Shown here: in pieces, positions 1-8,413 of the stretch
Position numbering within the stretch: position 1 is the first letter of the stretch
Layout of the letters: every line of letters begins with the position of its first letter
Source of the DNA: JAICLK01 sp963742655
GTDB lineage: Bacteria; Patescibacteriota; Saccharimonadia; Saccharimonadales; UBA4665
NCBI GenBank assembly: GCA_963742655.1
Contig: CAVUMM010000005.1
Span: 588,384-652,383, forward strand
DNA: 64,000 bases
Reading direction: 5' to 3'
The notes under the pieces: generated by a model
Told to the model about the DNA's origin: nothing
Seen by the model: only the letters and a program-made list of their open reading frames with translations
The model's database searches: none
Position numbers and translations under genes: made by a program

Positions 1-511
1 CCGGGATTTCGACTAAGCCGGTATCTAATTGCCTGGCGATATTTCGCGCGACCGTTTCGGCGCGCGGGCCTGGGAATCCGTAACTGTTTAACGATCGACT
101 TTTCCCGCTGTCGCCAACTTTATTGTCAAACGTCCGCAACCTGGGCATTTGTCTTCCGCTCTGGCCGTATAACGTTATTCCGCCGATAGTGGCATGGCTC
201 GCGCCGAGCAGCTGCCATGCCAGGATAGTTTTGCCAGTCTTATCCCATCCGGCAGCAAGTCCGGTCGGACCGCGCAACTTCATGCCGGCAAATGTTGTCT
301 CTAATTTAGAGTCTTCGACAAGCGTAAGCCCGTTAGCGAAAAGGCGTAGCACGGATCGTCCGATGCGGCGGCCGCCGGCAAGATACAGTAGATATTCCGC
401 GCTTTTTTTCAACGCCTCGTGCCGCCAAACATCGCCGATATCGCGAAAGTTTTCCCCGACCATCCTCGCCGTTTCACCCAATATGGTAACTTCACCGGCA
501 GATTTAGGCAT
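1..511 (-). CDS. pyrD: Dihydroorotate dehydrogenase, N-terminal part (runs off window)
   Basis: The minus strand is open from the ATG at 511 to the window edge, about 170 residues. The family oxidises dihydroorotate to orotate in pyrimidine synthesis. The translation contains LRGPTGLAAGWDKTGK, the FMN-binding stretch typical of PyrD, then a G-rich strand (ATIGGITLYG), PRLRTFDNK and the LNSYGFPG segment that follows it in the family. The start overlaps the end of pyrE by 8 bp, so the two genes are probably translationally coupled in the order pyrE-pyrD. The C-terminal active-site region lies outside the window. Class and electron acceptor cannot be judged from this part. Confidence 0.75.
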   Translation of the reverse strand, partial: MPKSAGEVTILGETARMVGENFRDIGDVWRHEALKKSAEYLLYLAGGRRIGRSVLRLFANGLTLVEDSKLETTFAGMKLRGPTGLAAGWDKTGKTILAWQLLGASHATIGGITLYGQSGRQMPRLRTFDNKVGDSGKSRSLNSYGFPGPRAETVARNIARQLDTGLVEIP

Positions 512-1190
512 GGTATTCTCCGCTGCGGGTTAATTCGCTTCGGTGTTTTAAAATTGTCTGATTGCCGCCATGATCAATCAAATCCCAACCTTGGGCACAG
601 TATCCCGCGGCGGCGCATGCTTCAGGTTCAAGTGTTGGCAGGGGTTCAAAAATGATTGAATGATAAACGGCTCCGATTGCAAGCAGTTTTTCGAGTTTCG
701 GCCGGCGTTGCCAGGTATTGATAACTTCTACTCTCCGGATACCGAGCCGTCTGGCCGCGACCACGCACGTCGCTGCTGTCGTGCCCTGTGTAGCGGCATC
801 TTCAATCACGACCGCGAGTTCGGGCTGAATGCGGTGGATATCTTCAATTGACGATTCGGTTGGCCGTACTGCTTTGGGCGAGATTTTCCTCGTCTCAAGA
901 CCGATCGAGCCGTCATCAAGCCTTTCTGCTACCGGCACGACAAGACGGTTTGTCCCGTTCGCCACACCCAGAAGCACCATTCTGCCAATCTGTTCACCGG
1001 CATACCTGAAACGTAATTCTTGTGCGACGACATCCGCCCATTCGTCAAATAAATCGCTCCCATCCGGTATAGCTTCGAAATCCAATTTTCGCCCGTGCAT
1101 ACCGCTGACAAACTCGTGATGTACCCCTTCCGGGTCTAGGACACCGGTCGTTTCCATAAGTTGCTGCCTGAATGCTTTTACGCTTACCAT
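504..1190 (-). CDS. pyrE: Orotate phosphoribosyltransferase (type I PRTase)
   Basis: A 228-residue protein with a PRPP-binding loop, LAVVIEDAATQGTTAATC at about residues 128-145, preceded by two hydrophobic residues and followed by a helix as in type I phosphoribosyltransferases. OPRT transfers ribose-5-phosphate from PRPP to orotate, giving OMP in the step after PyrD. The 8-bp overlap with the downstream dihydroorotate dehydrogenase supports the orotate assignment over other PRTases. The N-terminal half (VHHEFVSGMHGRKLDFE) is more divergent than in model OPRTs. It is divergently transcribed from the TrmB-type regulator at 1326, with 135 bp between the starts. Confidence 0.65.
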   Translation of the reverse strand: MVSVKAFRQQLMETTGVLDPEGVHHEFVSGMHGRKLDFEAIPDGSDLFDEWADVVAQELRFRYAGEQIGRMVLLGVANGTNRLVVPVAERLDDGSIGLETRKISPKAVRPTESSIEDIHRIQPELAVVIEDAATQGTTAATCVVAARRLGIRRVEVINTWQRRPKLEKLLAIGAVYHSIIFEPLPTLEPEACAAAGYCAQGWDLIDHGGNQTILKHRSELTRSGEYHA

Positions 1191-1251
1191 ATTCCCCGTT
1201 TCTCAAGTAAGTTTTTGTCCGAAACGTCTTTTCATATGTATCGTTTTATGC

Positions 1252-1260
1252 TGTTATACT
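1252..1260 (+). promoter_or_regulatory. Extended -10 promoter for the TrmB-type regulator
   Basis: TGtTATACT is an extended -10 element in the divergent spacer between pyrE and the regulator. Transcription would start near 1267, leaving a leader of about 60 nt before the ATG at 1326, which is preceded by a GGGGG stretch. The same TGnTATAnT form recurs through the window. Confidence 0.5.
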
Positions 1261-1325
1261 TTCAGTATGCGGGCCAGAATCGTGAACGTAAATTTGACGG
1301 CACCGGCCGTCGTCAACGGGGGCGA

Positions 1326-2126
1326 ATGACACACGCCGAAATCAGGGACACGCTTCAGAAGCTCGGGCTTTCCAGGAACCAGTCCTCGGTATACATGGTA
1401 TTGGTGGCGCGGCAAGAACTCCGGGTACAGGAGATTGCAGAGCGAACGAGAATCCCCCGGACATCGGTATATGAAAGTTTGAAAGGATTACGGGATTTTG
1501 GTCTGGTAGAAGAAATCGTTGATGAAAGTTTTAAAAAATACCGGCCATACCCGATAGCGTCGCTGCGCCATGGTCTCGACGAAAAAATAGTTCTGTGCCG
1601 GCAGCGGATGGCGCTTGTCGACGGGCTCGAGTCTCAACTTGAATTACTGGCGGACGCCGGCACCGCGGCGGTTACGAAGGTGCGTTATTACAAGGATGTC
1701 TCGGGTGCGCGGCAGTTGATGTGGAACTCGCTGAAGGCGACAAATATCGTTTATGTGTATAGTGCCTGGGGCAGGCGGCATTTCGTGGGCGACAAATTTT
1801 ATCGCAATTTTGTCAGCGCATCCCGGGAAAGGGGTATCCGCGAACGAGTCATCACCAATCCGAAAGAAGAAGTTTTGAAATTAATGCGATCAGATTACGG
1901 CACGCCCGCATCAAGGACGAAGTTCGAAGACATCCGCGTTTTGGACGCCGGCGGAATTGAGATAAAAGGCGAAACATTTATTTACAACGACATTTATGCG
2001 CAGGTATATTTACGGAATGACGTTATGAGCGGATTCGAAATTCAAGGTACTGAATTCGTCGAAAGCCAGCGCGCAATTTTCGAAATGCTATGGAACAAGG
2101 CCAAACCGGTCAAGCCGTTATTATAG
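1326..2126 (+). CDS. TrmB-family transcriptional regulator
   Basis: A 266-residue protein. Residues about 1-70 form a winged helix-turn-helix (LQKLGLSRNQSSVYMVLVAR, IPRTSVYESLKGLRDFGLV) of the TrmB/MarR type, followed by a short helical linker (residues about 80-115) and an effector-like C-terminal domain. The open frame extends back to 1161, but the ATG at 1326 directly precedes the HTH and has a purine-rich GGGGG site, so it is preferred. The ligand is unknown. A second member lies at 13500. It could control the divergent pyrE-pyrD pair, but no operator was identified. Confidence 0.75.
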   Translation: MTHAEIRDTLQKLGLSRNQSSVYMVLVARQELRVQEIAERTRIPRTSVYESLKGLRDFGLVEEIVDESFKKYRPYPIASLRHGLDEKIVLCRQRMALVDGLESQLELLADAGTAAVTKVRYYKDVSGARQLMWNSLKATNIVYVYSAWGRRHFVGDKFYRNFVSASRERGIRERVITNPKEEVLKLMRSDYGTPASRTKFEDIRVLDAGGIEIKGETFIYNDIYAQVYLRNDVMSGFEIQGTEFVESQRAIFEMLWNKAKPVKPLL

Positions 2127-2150
2127 GCTGCAGAAACGCGGCAATAACGC

Positions 2151-2156
2151 TATAAT
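2151..2156 (+). promoter_or_regulatory. -10 box of murB
   Basis: TATAAT lies 10 nt before the murB ATG at 2167, and no Shine-Dalgarno sequence is visible between them. The mRNA would have almost no 5' leader. Confidence 0.5.
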
Positions 2157-2166
2157 TGACTTCAAC

Positions 2167-3198
2167 ATGCATGTGCTTAATAATGTTTCGCTGGCGGATT
2201 TTTCTACGATGCACCTTGGCGGCATGGCAGCGAATTTGGCCGAAATTACGGAGCACACCGAATTGCAATCGGCGCTTGCCTGGGCCGACCAGCAACAGAT
2301 GCCGGTGATAATGATTGGATCTGGCAGCAATATTTATTGGCGCGACGAGGGCTTTAACGGGCTGGTGCTCGTGAATCGGATCATGCGCTACGAAGATTTT
2401 GCCGAGGATGACATGAACCATTACATCACCGTCGGTGCCGGCGAAATTTGGGACAGCGTGGTGGAGCGGACGGTGAAAGCCGGGCTGACCGGTATCGAAG
2501 CCTTAAGCCTGGTTCCCGGTACGACAGGCGCCACGCCGGTGCAGAATGTCGGCGCCTACGGCCAGGAAATCGCCCAGACATTAGTCAGCGTGGAGGCGTT
2601 TGACCGCCAAGCCAAGCAGTTCACTACGATTCCGGCCGTAGATTGCGGGTTCGGCTACCGGACCAGCCGCTTTAAGGTCGGGCCGGACAAAGGCCGCTTT
2701 TTCATCACCGCCATTACCTTGCATCTGATGAAAGGAAATCCATCGCCGCCCTTTTATAAAACGCTGGAAAATTACCTGAACGAATATAGCATAACGGACT
2801 ACACTCCGCAGACGATTCGCGAAGCAGTCATCAAGATCCGCTCCAGCAAACTGCCGGACCCGAACGTCGTGGCCAACAATGGCTCGTTTTTCGCCAATCC
2901 GGTCGTGGACGAACCGACCTTTGCCGAGATTCAATTCCAATATCCCGATGCGCCGCATTGGCCGCAGGAAGATGGCGGTATCAAAATACCGGCCGCGTGG
3001 TTGGTCGAACAGGCCGGATTCAAAGAGGTTCACGATGCCGAGACGGGCATAGCCACGTGGCCTACCCAAGCATTGGTGTTTGTGAATGAACACGCCCACC
3101 GCACGGCCGACCTTGAAAAATTCAAAGCCAAAGTCATCGCCGCCGTCCAGCAAAAATTCGGAATCACACTAGTTCAAGAGCCGGAACTTTTACCTTAA
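2167..3198 (+). CDS. murB: UDP-N-acetylenolpyruvoylglucosamine reductase
   Basis: 343 residues, the length of the E. coli-type (type I) enzyme. MurB reduces UDP-GlcNAc-enolpyruvate to UDP-MurNAc with NADPH and FAD. Visible landmarks are the FAD-binding GSGSNI (51-56), PGTTGATPVQNVGAYG (118-132), YRTSRFK with Arg165, NNGSFF with the catalytic Ser240, and a C-terminal EPELLP with the expected acidic residue. It stands alone behind its own -10 box, and its stop overlaps the convergent Nudix gene by 4 bp. With the MurA-like gene at 5122 and murD2-murL at 24988-27593, the cell appears to make its own peptidoglycan precursors. Confidence 0.93.
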   Translation: MHVLNNVSLADFSTMHLGGMAANLAEITEHTELQSALAWADQQQMPVIMIGSGSNIYWRDEGFNGLVLVNRIMRYEDFAEDDMNHYITVGAGEIWDSVVERTVKAGLTGIEALSLVPGTTGATPVQNVGAYGQEIAQTLVSVEAFDRQAKQFTTIPAVDCGFGYRTSRFKVGPDKGRFFITAITLHLMKGNPSPPFYKTLENYLNEYSITDYTPQTIREAVIKIRSSKLPDPNVVANNGSFFANPVVDEPTFAEIQFQYPDAPHWPQEDGGIKIPAAWLVEQAGFKEVHDAETGIATWPTQALVFVNEHAHRTADLEKFKAKVIAAVQQKFGITLVQEPELLP

Positions 3199-3650
3199 GC
3201 GAAATCAAAGTCGCTGTAGGTAATTCCTTTTGCGATCATGGCGAGCGCCTGACGGACTTCCGGTGTCATATTAGTAGGAATGTCGTTGACGGGCACCCAG
3301 CGGAGTTCGTCGCATTTGTGCGGCTCGGCGTTTTTGGGCTGGCCTTGCCACTTGGCCGCTTCGAAGTATAAGTCGATGCGTTCGTGCGGCGTGGGATCTT
3401 CGGAGTAGCGGTGCAATGTGTGGACGAGTCGTAAATCTTTCGAGTCGATGTCCACTCCGACTTCTTCTTTAGCTTCACGCACTGCCGCCTTGATAGCCGG
3501 CTCGTTCGGCTCGACGTGGCCGGACGGCAAGCTGTAGTCGCCGTCGTGATAGCCGGTGTTGGCGCGCCGCAGCAGTAAAATTTTGTTACCATTACGGAAA
3601 ATAACATACACGGCCGGGATAACTTTATGCCGGTCGGCAACGGTTTTCAT
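3195..3650 (-). CDS. Nudix hydrolase
   Basis: 151 residues with a complete Nudix box, G-x5-E-x7-REAKEEVGV, at about residues 43-65. Nudix enzymes hydrolyse a nucleoside diphosphate linked to another group; the substrate here cannot be read from sequence. The start codon overlaps the glyA stop (ATGA), so it is probably translated by reinitiation downstream of glyA. Its 3' end overlaps that of convergent murB by 4 bp. Confidence 0.85.
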   Translation of the reverse strand: MKTVADRHKVIPAVYVIFRNGNKILLLRRANTGYHDGDYSLPSGHVEPNEPAIKAAVREAKEEVGVDIDSKDLRLVHTLHRYSEDPTPHERIDLYFEAAKWQGQPKNAEPHKCDELRWVPVNDIPTNMTPEVRQALAMIAKGITYSDFDFA

Positions 3651-4936
3651 GCGTTTTCTTTTTCACCGGGCAGCGGATATGCCTTGGTGAATTCACGGAT
3701 TTCTTCACGTAATTTTGCGAGTTTTTTATCGTCGTCGCGGTTGGTAATGGCGGCATCGATCCACTCGGCAACCTGGTCCATTTCAGTTTCTTTCAGCCCG
3801 CGGGTGGTCAGCGCCGGCGTGCCCATGCGAATGCCGCTCGGGCTGAATGGTGGGCGCGGATCATATGGTACGGTGTTCTTGTTTACGGTAATGCCGGCAT
3901 CGTGCAGCGCTGTTTCGGCATCGAAACCTATCACGCCTTTGTTGGTTAGGTCAACCAGCAGCAGGTGATTGTCGGTTCCGCCGGTTACGAGCTGGTAATC
4001 TTTAGCCATGAGTTTTTCGGCCAGACGTTTGGCATTCTTTACGATTTGTTTGCCATAAGCTTTGAATGCCGGTGTGGATGCTTCGCGCAGCGCCACGGCA
4101 ATAGCGGCTGTTTGATGATTGTGCGGACCGCCTTGCAACCCAGGGATGATGGCGCGGTCGATGAGTGTCGGCAGATTTTCCTTGGTTCGCTCGGCCTTTT
4201 TCAGCGGATTCGAAGGGTTACCGTTACACATGATGAGCGCGCCGCGCGGGCCGCGTAAAGTTTTGTGCGTAGTGGTGGTGACGATATCCGCGATGCCGGC
4301 AGGTGAAGGATGCGCACCGGCAACGACCAGCCCGGCGATGTGCGAAATGTCCGCCAATAAAAAGGCGCCGCAGGCATTGGAAATCTCGCGCAATTTTTCC
4401 CAATCATAGATTCGCGGGTACGCCGTCGCGCCCACGACCAGGAGCTTGGGCTTATTATCTTTGGCGAGTTTGGCGATGGCGCCGTAATCCAGCCGGCCAT
4501 CCTTGCCGGTCTGGTATTGCACCGAATTGTAAATCCTGCCGGAAAAGTTCACTTTGAGCCCATGCGTCATGTGGCCGCCAAAATAAAGTTCGAGCCCCAT
4601 CACCGTGTCTCCCGGGTCGCATGTCGCGTAATAGACTGCCATGTTGGCCGGCGAACCGGAGTATGCCTGCACGTTGGCGTGGCTCAAGCCGAAAAGTTTT
4701 TTGGCGCGGTCGCGAGCTATATTTTCGACTTCGTCCACGATCTCGCAGCCGCCGTAGTAGCGTTTGCCCGGATAACCCTCCGAATACTTATCAGTTAATC
4801 GCGAACCAAGCGCCTTCAAAACGTCGGCCGAGGTGTGGTTTTCGCTGGGGATCATCTCCAGGCCGTTGCGCTGGCGGTTTGTCTCAGCCTTGATAAGCCG
4901 TTCAATCTCTTTGTCTTCCATAACTAAATCGTCCAT
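3647..4936 (-). CDS. glyA: Serine hydroxymethyltransferase
   Basis: 429 residues, the full family length. The enzyme is PLP-dependent, converting serine and tetrahydrofolate to glycine and methylene-THF. The PLP lysine is Lys225 in TTTTHKTLRGPRG, with Asp196 and His199 in LLADISHIAG. YGGCEIVDEVE (61-71) and the substrate-site SENHTS (31-36) are conserved. The first gene of a two-gene unit with the Nudix hydrolase. Together with FolD (24108) and two DHFR-like proteins, it indicates that one-carbon metabolism is retained. Confidence 0.95.
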   Translation of the reverse strand: MDDLVMEDKEIERLIKAETNRQRNGLEMIPSENHTSADVLKALGSRLTDKYSEGYPGKRYYGGCEIVDEVENIARDRAKKLFGLSHANVQAYSGSPANMAVYYATCDPGDTVMGLELYFGGHMTHGLKVNFSGRIYNSVQYQTGKDGRLDYGAIAKLAKDNKPKLLVVGATAYPRIYDWEKLREISNACGAFLLADISHIAGLVVAGAHPSPAGIADIVTTTTHKTLRGPRGALIMCNGNPSNPLKKAERTKENLPTLIDRAIIPGLQGGPHNHQTAAIAVALREASTPAFKAYGKQIVKNAKRLAEKLMAKDYQLVTGGTDNHLLLVDLTNKGVIGFDAETALHDAGITVNKNTVPYDPRPPFSPSGIRMGTPALTTRGLKETEMDQVAEWIDAAITNRDDDKKLAKLREEIREFTKAYPLPGEKENA

Positions 4937-5121
4937 GCCAAAACTCCCTAAAATTCAATTGCTAAAGCTAAAAGTGTCGGTTCAGGCGAAGTAGTTAGAT
5001 CATAGAGCCAATTTTAGCATCAGTTCAGGGTGATGCGAAAACTTTCGGTTGCGCGCTTTAAAAAACCACAACGTTATTATGTTTGCCCGCGAACGTCATA
5101 TATGATATTGTCTTTGACGTT

Positions 5122-6639
5122 ATGGACACAGCAAACGAAAAAATCGGTACACTTATTGCTCAGATACGGCAAGAAAGAGGCCTGACACAATCACAATTCG
5201 CCCAGCAATTGGGTACCAGCCAATCAGCCGTCAACCGCATGGAACACGGCAAACAAAACATGAGCCTGGAAACGCTCGGGCGTATCAGCGACGTACTAAA
5301 CAAGCAGCTCATCAGCTTGAGCGGTTCGGCAATCAACCTGCGTATCGAGGGCGGCCATGAACTGCACGGTGAAATCACGCTCAAAACCAGCAAAAACGCC
5401 GCTGTAGGATTACTCTGTGCCAGCCTGTTGAATTACGGCGTGACGCGGTTTCAGAATTTTCCGCGCATCGAGGAAGTTTATAGAATCATAGAAGTCTTGG
5501 AGAGTATCGGCGTCCAGGTTAAATGGGTTGGCAGCGATGTGGAAATTCGCCGTCCGGCCCAGCTGAGGCTTGACCAGTTGAACGCCGAAGCCGCGCGCAA
5601 AACGCGTTCGGTGCTGATGTTCATCGGCCCGCTGATACATGATTATTCAAGTTTTAAAATCCCGTACGCCGGCGGTTGCAAACTCGGCACCCGGACGGTC
5701 GAGCCCCACCTGTTCGCACTCGAGCAATTCGGTGTAAACATTGTCGCAACCAAAGGTCATTACGATGTCACGGTGCGAAAAAAGCCGGCGGGACGGGTAA
5801 TAATGTATGAATCCGGCGACACGGCGACCGAAAACGTCCTATTCGCCGCCGCCCGATCCGTCGAAGAGACGATCATCGAACTCGCCAGCGCCAACTACGC
5901 CGTGCAGGATGTATGCTATTTCCTGCGGCGCCTCGGCGTGAAAATTGACGGCATCGGCACGACGACATTGCGGATCCGCGGAGCAGCACACATCAAGAAA
6001 AACATCACATATGCGCCGGTTGAAGATCCGATTGAGGCGATGTTTTTCGTTTCGGCTGCTGTAACGACAAATTCCAAAATTACGGTTCGTCGCGTGCCGA
6101 TAGAATTTATGTCGCTAGAACTGCTCAAGCTCAAAAAAATGGGGCTAAAATTCGACGAAAGTGAGCGTTACAAGGCGGCCAACGGCGAAACCGACCTGGT
6201 CGACCTGACGATCTACAAACACAACGGCCAATTGCGGGCACTGGGAGAAAAAATCTACAGCCGACCGTACCCCGGCCTGAACGCTGATAATCTGCCATAT
6301 TTCGTGCCGATTGCCGGTGTGGCCCGCGGCCGCACACTCATCCATGACTGGATGTATGAAAACCGGGCGATTTACTACACCGAAATGACCAAAGTCGGCA
6401 TGCAGGTCGAATTGGCTGATCCGCATCGGCTGTATATTAGCGGACCAACGACGTTTAGCAAGGCTGATGTCGTCTGCCCGCCAGCGCTTCGTCCCGCCAG
6501 CTTGTTACTTATCGGCATGCTCGCCGCCGACGGCATCTCGACTTTGCGCAATATTTACACGATTAATCGTGGCTACGAAGATTTGGCCGAACGACTGAAC
6601 TCGCTCGGCGCTCGCATTAGTGTGTTGCACGAGATATAA
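5122..6639 (+). CDS. HTH-MurA fusion (UDP-GlcNAc 1-carboxyvinyltransferase-like)
   Basis: 505 residues. Residues about 8-60 are an XRE-type helix-turn-helix (QIRQERGLTQSQFAQQLG, TSQSAVNRMEHG). Residues about 70-505 are a MurA/EPSP-synthase fold. Key MurA residues are present: Lys91-Asn92 (TSKNAA), Cys186 in GGCKLGTR, the position that attacks PEP and is the fosfomycin target, and Asp389 in RPYPGLNADN. MurA commits UDP-GlcNAc to peptidoglycan by adding enolpyruvate. The frame is open back to a TTG at 5083, but ATG 5122 is just ahead of the HTH. It may be the main MurA or a regulatory paralogue; no other murA is in the window. Confidence 0.8.
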   Translation: MDTANEKIGTLIAQIRQERGLTQSQFAQQLGTSQSAVNRMEHGKQNMSLETLGRISDVLNKQLISLSGSAINLRIEGGHELHGEITLKTSKNAAVGLLCASLLNYGVTRFQNFPRIEEVYRIIEVLESIGVQVKWVGSDVEIRRPAQLRLDQLNAEAARKTRSVLMFIGPLIHDYSSFKIPYAGGCKLGTRTVEPHLFALEQFGVNIVATKGHYDVTVRKKPAGRVIMYESGDTATENVLFAAARSVEETIIELASANYAVQDVCYFLRRLGVKIDGIGTTTLRIRGAAHIKKNITYAPVEDPIEAMFFVSAAVTTNSKITVRRVPIEFMSLELLKLKKMGLKFDESERYKAANGETDLVDLTIYKHNGQLRALGEKIYSRPYPGLNADNLPYFVPIAGVARGRTLIHDWMYENRAIYYTEMTKVGMQVELADPHRLYISGPTTFSKADVVCPPALRPASLLLIGMLAADGISTLRNIYTINRGYEDLAERLNSLGARISVLHEI

Positions 6640-6648
6640 TCCTAAACC

Positions 6649-7185
6649 ATGAAACTGTTAATACTGTTTGGGCCGCCAGCGGTCGGCAAATTGACTGTAG
6701 GCGAAATCGTCGAAAAACAAACCGACTTCAAATTGTTCCACAATCATATGATTACGGATGGCCTGATGCATATTTTCGGCGGCAATTCGGCATCAGAAGA
6801 CAAACTGAGCCGCTTAATACGCGAGGCGGTCATACAAGAAGCAGCTGAAGCCGGCATCGATCTGATTTTTACGTACGTTTGGAATTTCTTATTGCCCAAA
6901 GGCAAAAACAATATCGATGCGTATAAGGCGCAATATGAATCCAGGTGCGGCGAAGTTATTTTCGTAGAACTTGATGCGTCCCGCGAGGTACGGATGCAAC
7001 GTGCCGACAACCCGGAACGGTACCGTATCAAACCAAACACCGTCAACGCCGATGATATTGCGGGCTATGTGCACAACAGATTCACCAGCCCGGATCCGTT
7101 CTATTACCCCGAAAATTACACGAAAATAGATACGAACGACAAACCACCGCAACAAATAGCCGACGAAATAATAAAGATATTGTAG
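6649..7185 (+). CDS. P-loop kinase-like protein
   Basis: 178 residues with an N-terminal Walker A motif, LILFGPPAVGKLTVG (residues 4-18), and a later LID-like stretch with several Arg residues (MQRADNPERYRIKP). It resembles small nucleotide, shikimate or gluconate kinase-like proteins, but the substrate is not recognisable. It starts 9 nt after the MurA-like gene on the same strand, so the two are probably co-transcribed. Confidence 0.6.
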   Translation: MKLLILFGPPAVGKLTVGEIVEKQTDFKLFHNHMITDGLMHIFGGNSASEDKLSRLIREAVIQEAAEAGIDLIFTYVWNFLLPKGKNNIDAYKAQYESRCGEVIFVELDASREVRMQRADNPERYRIKPNTVNADDIAGYVHNRFTSPDPFYYPENYTKIDTNDKPPQQIADEIIKIL

Positions 7186-7215
7186 CCGCCTCCATTAGCT
7201 TCAAACCAACTCTGT

Positions 7216-7351
7216 TATAATCTCTGTAGCCAAACTCATCGAACCAAGGAGCGAAGTCGACTGTTTGGTGAGATGAAAGGAGTAACCAAGGCGAAAGTCG
7301 AAGCTTTTGTCGCGACTTGCGGCAAAACGAGATATTGCCGCAAGTTGCGAC
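7216..7351 (+). promoter_or_regulatory. Promoter and structured leader of tRNA-Gly
   Basis: TGtTATAAT (-10 at 7216-7221) lies 130 nt before the tRNA. The predicted transcript has a long leader ending in a near-perfect hairpin: the arm at 7310-7325 pairs with 7335-7350 (16 bp, one G-U) around a 9-nt loop. The stem abuts the first base of the tRNA. CCAAAC/GTTTGG pairing is also possible further upstream. No plausible coding sequence is seen. Confidence 0.55.
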
Positions 7352-7426
7352 GCGGGTGTGGTATAACGGCCATTATTCTAGTTTTCCAAACTAGCGACGC
7401 GGGTTCGACTCCCGCCACCCGCACCA
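7352..7426 (+). tRNA. tRNA-Gly (TCC)
   Basis: A full cloverleaf: acceptor GCGGGTG pairs with CACCCGC, the anticodon stem CTAGT/ACTAG encloses TTTCCAA (anticodon TCC), and the T-arm is CGGGTTCGACTCCCG. The discriminator A and CCA are encoded. The gene is preceded by a long hairpin-forming leader. Confidence 0.95.
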
Positions 7427-7603
7427 ATGGTAATTTTCAGGAACTTTTGTACTCTTCTAAGTATACGCATAAGCGTAATCAGCAAAATTTGCAAACGGCC
7501 CATCTGTTAAAGGTCAGACCTTTGAGTTTCCTTTGAGTTTCATAACACATCCCAGCACCCTGCTTTAAAGTTGGCGCTGTGCAAAATAGCACAACCTAAA
7601 AGC

Positions 7604-7662
7604 TTGCATAAGGCAAAAAGGCAATGCTATAATGCTTATGTATTCAGCTAATCTTAAGGAGG
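7604..7662 (+). promoter_or_regulatory. Promoter and RBS of first lectin-like gene
   Basis: TTGCAT, an 18-bp spacer and TATAAT (7628-7633) with an extended TGc. The next 30 nt (GCTTATG, ATTCAG, TAATCTTAAGG) are nearly identical to those before the paralogue at 8414 and end in a strong AAGGAGG ribosome-binding site, 6 nt before ATG 7669. Confidence 0.7.
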
Positions 7663-7668
7663 ATGTGC

Positions 7669-8214
7669 ATGCGTATGCCAAAACTAAACTTAAAGAACCG
7701 GACCAAGTGGGTCTTGCTTTCTGTAGCAGCCCCCTTTGGCGCGGCGGCCGTGATGCTTTTCGCATCTTCCGGCATAGCCAGCGCGGGTGCGCCCATTTGC
7801 TCGCTCAATTACATATGGTGTCTGGACTCAGCCAATTTGGTTGGAGGGACCGACGTAACCGCGTATGTGGCTCCTGCCGGCCGGAATATCACCTTAGATG
7901 ACCTCGGCACCAAATTTACTTGGAATAACATCAAATACGAAAACTACTTGCTCAAATTTTCTGACGGCACCCACTGTGTTGGGCTCTACGCTGATTACAC
8001 GGCCCACGTGAGAGATTGCAGCGCTGACTACACGGTGTGGTCCCGCTGTACTCTGTGTGGACCGAACGGGTCGCCTGGCGACAAGTGGATCAACCGTAAG
8101 TTCACCCAGGACATACATCAGTTGATAGTTCTTAGCCACGATACTTCCCATAACGTGAAAGGCCAGTCCGTGGGTCAGCCCGGCTGGTTCCAGCTCTGGT
8201 ACGTTAATTCGTAG
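7669..8214 (+). CDS. Secreted Cys/Trp-rich lectin-like protein, copy 1
   Basis: 181 residues. A cationic N-terminus (KLNLKNRTKW) precedes a hydrophobic stretch of about 25 residues ending ASSGIASAGA, a probable signal peptide cleaved at AxA. The mature part has paired cysteines and repeated Cys-Leu and Trp motifs (ICSLNYIWCLD, HCVGLYA, VWSRCTLC, WFQLWYV) suggestive of a ricin-type beta-trefoil, though no confident family is recognised. It is paralogous to the next gene, sharing the signal segment and the (W-S-x-C-x2-C)...DKWI block. ATG 7669 is preferred over ATG 7663 because of the Shine-Dalgarno spacing. It has its own promoter and terminator. Confidence 0.65.
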   Translation: MRMPKLNLKNRTKWVLLSVAAPFGAAAVMLFASSGIASAGAPICSLNYIWCLDSANLVGGTDVTAYVAPAGRNITLDDLGTKFTWNNIKYENYLLKFSDGTHCVGLYADYTAHVRDCSADYTVWSRCTLCGPNGSPGDKWINRKFTQDIHQLIVLSHDTSHNVKGQSVGQPGWFQLWYVNS

Positions 8215-8250
8215 TCTCATACCAAAATAATCCGGATAAGTCCGAAGAAA

Positions 8251-8274
8251 ATGCCCCCGAAAGGGGGCATTTTT
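8251..8274 (+). terminator. Intrinsic terminator
   Basis: ATGCCCCC-GAAA-GGGGGCAT followed by TTTT: an 8-bp stem with a GAAA tetraloop, 37 nt after the stop of the first lectin-like gene. Confidence 0.9.
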
Positions 8275-8349
8275 AAATGGCGCAATTCATGGATATCTGT
8301 TGTTGATGCGTCTAAGATTTTGTGTTGTGGAAAAGATGATTAATACTGC

Positions 8350-8408
8350 TTGTGCTTGGTCATGAGTAGTTTTATAATGCTTATGCATTCAGTTAATCTT
8401 AAGGGAGG
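8350..8408 (+). promoter_or_regulatory. Promoter and RBS of second lectin-like gene
   Basis: TTGTGC, a 17-bp spacer and TATAAT (8373-8378), followed by the same downstream block as the first copy and an AAGGGAGG ribosome-binding site. The shared block spans the transcription start and leader, so both copies should respond alike. Confidence 0.7.
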
Positions 8409-8413
8409 TGCGC

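Noticed and set aside
2581..3153. 190-residue frame on the minus strand
   Set aside because: It lies wholly inside murB in antisense and has no family features; it is a GC-driven shadow.
7509..7523. AAAGGTCAGACCTTT palindrome as a terminator for tRNA-Gly
   Set aside because: The one-base loop cannot form a normal hairpin, and no clean T-run follows.
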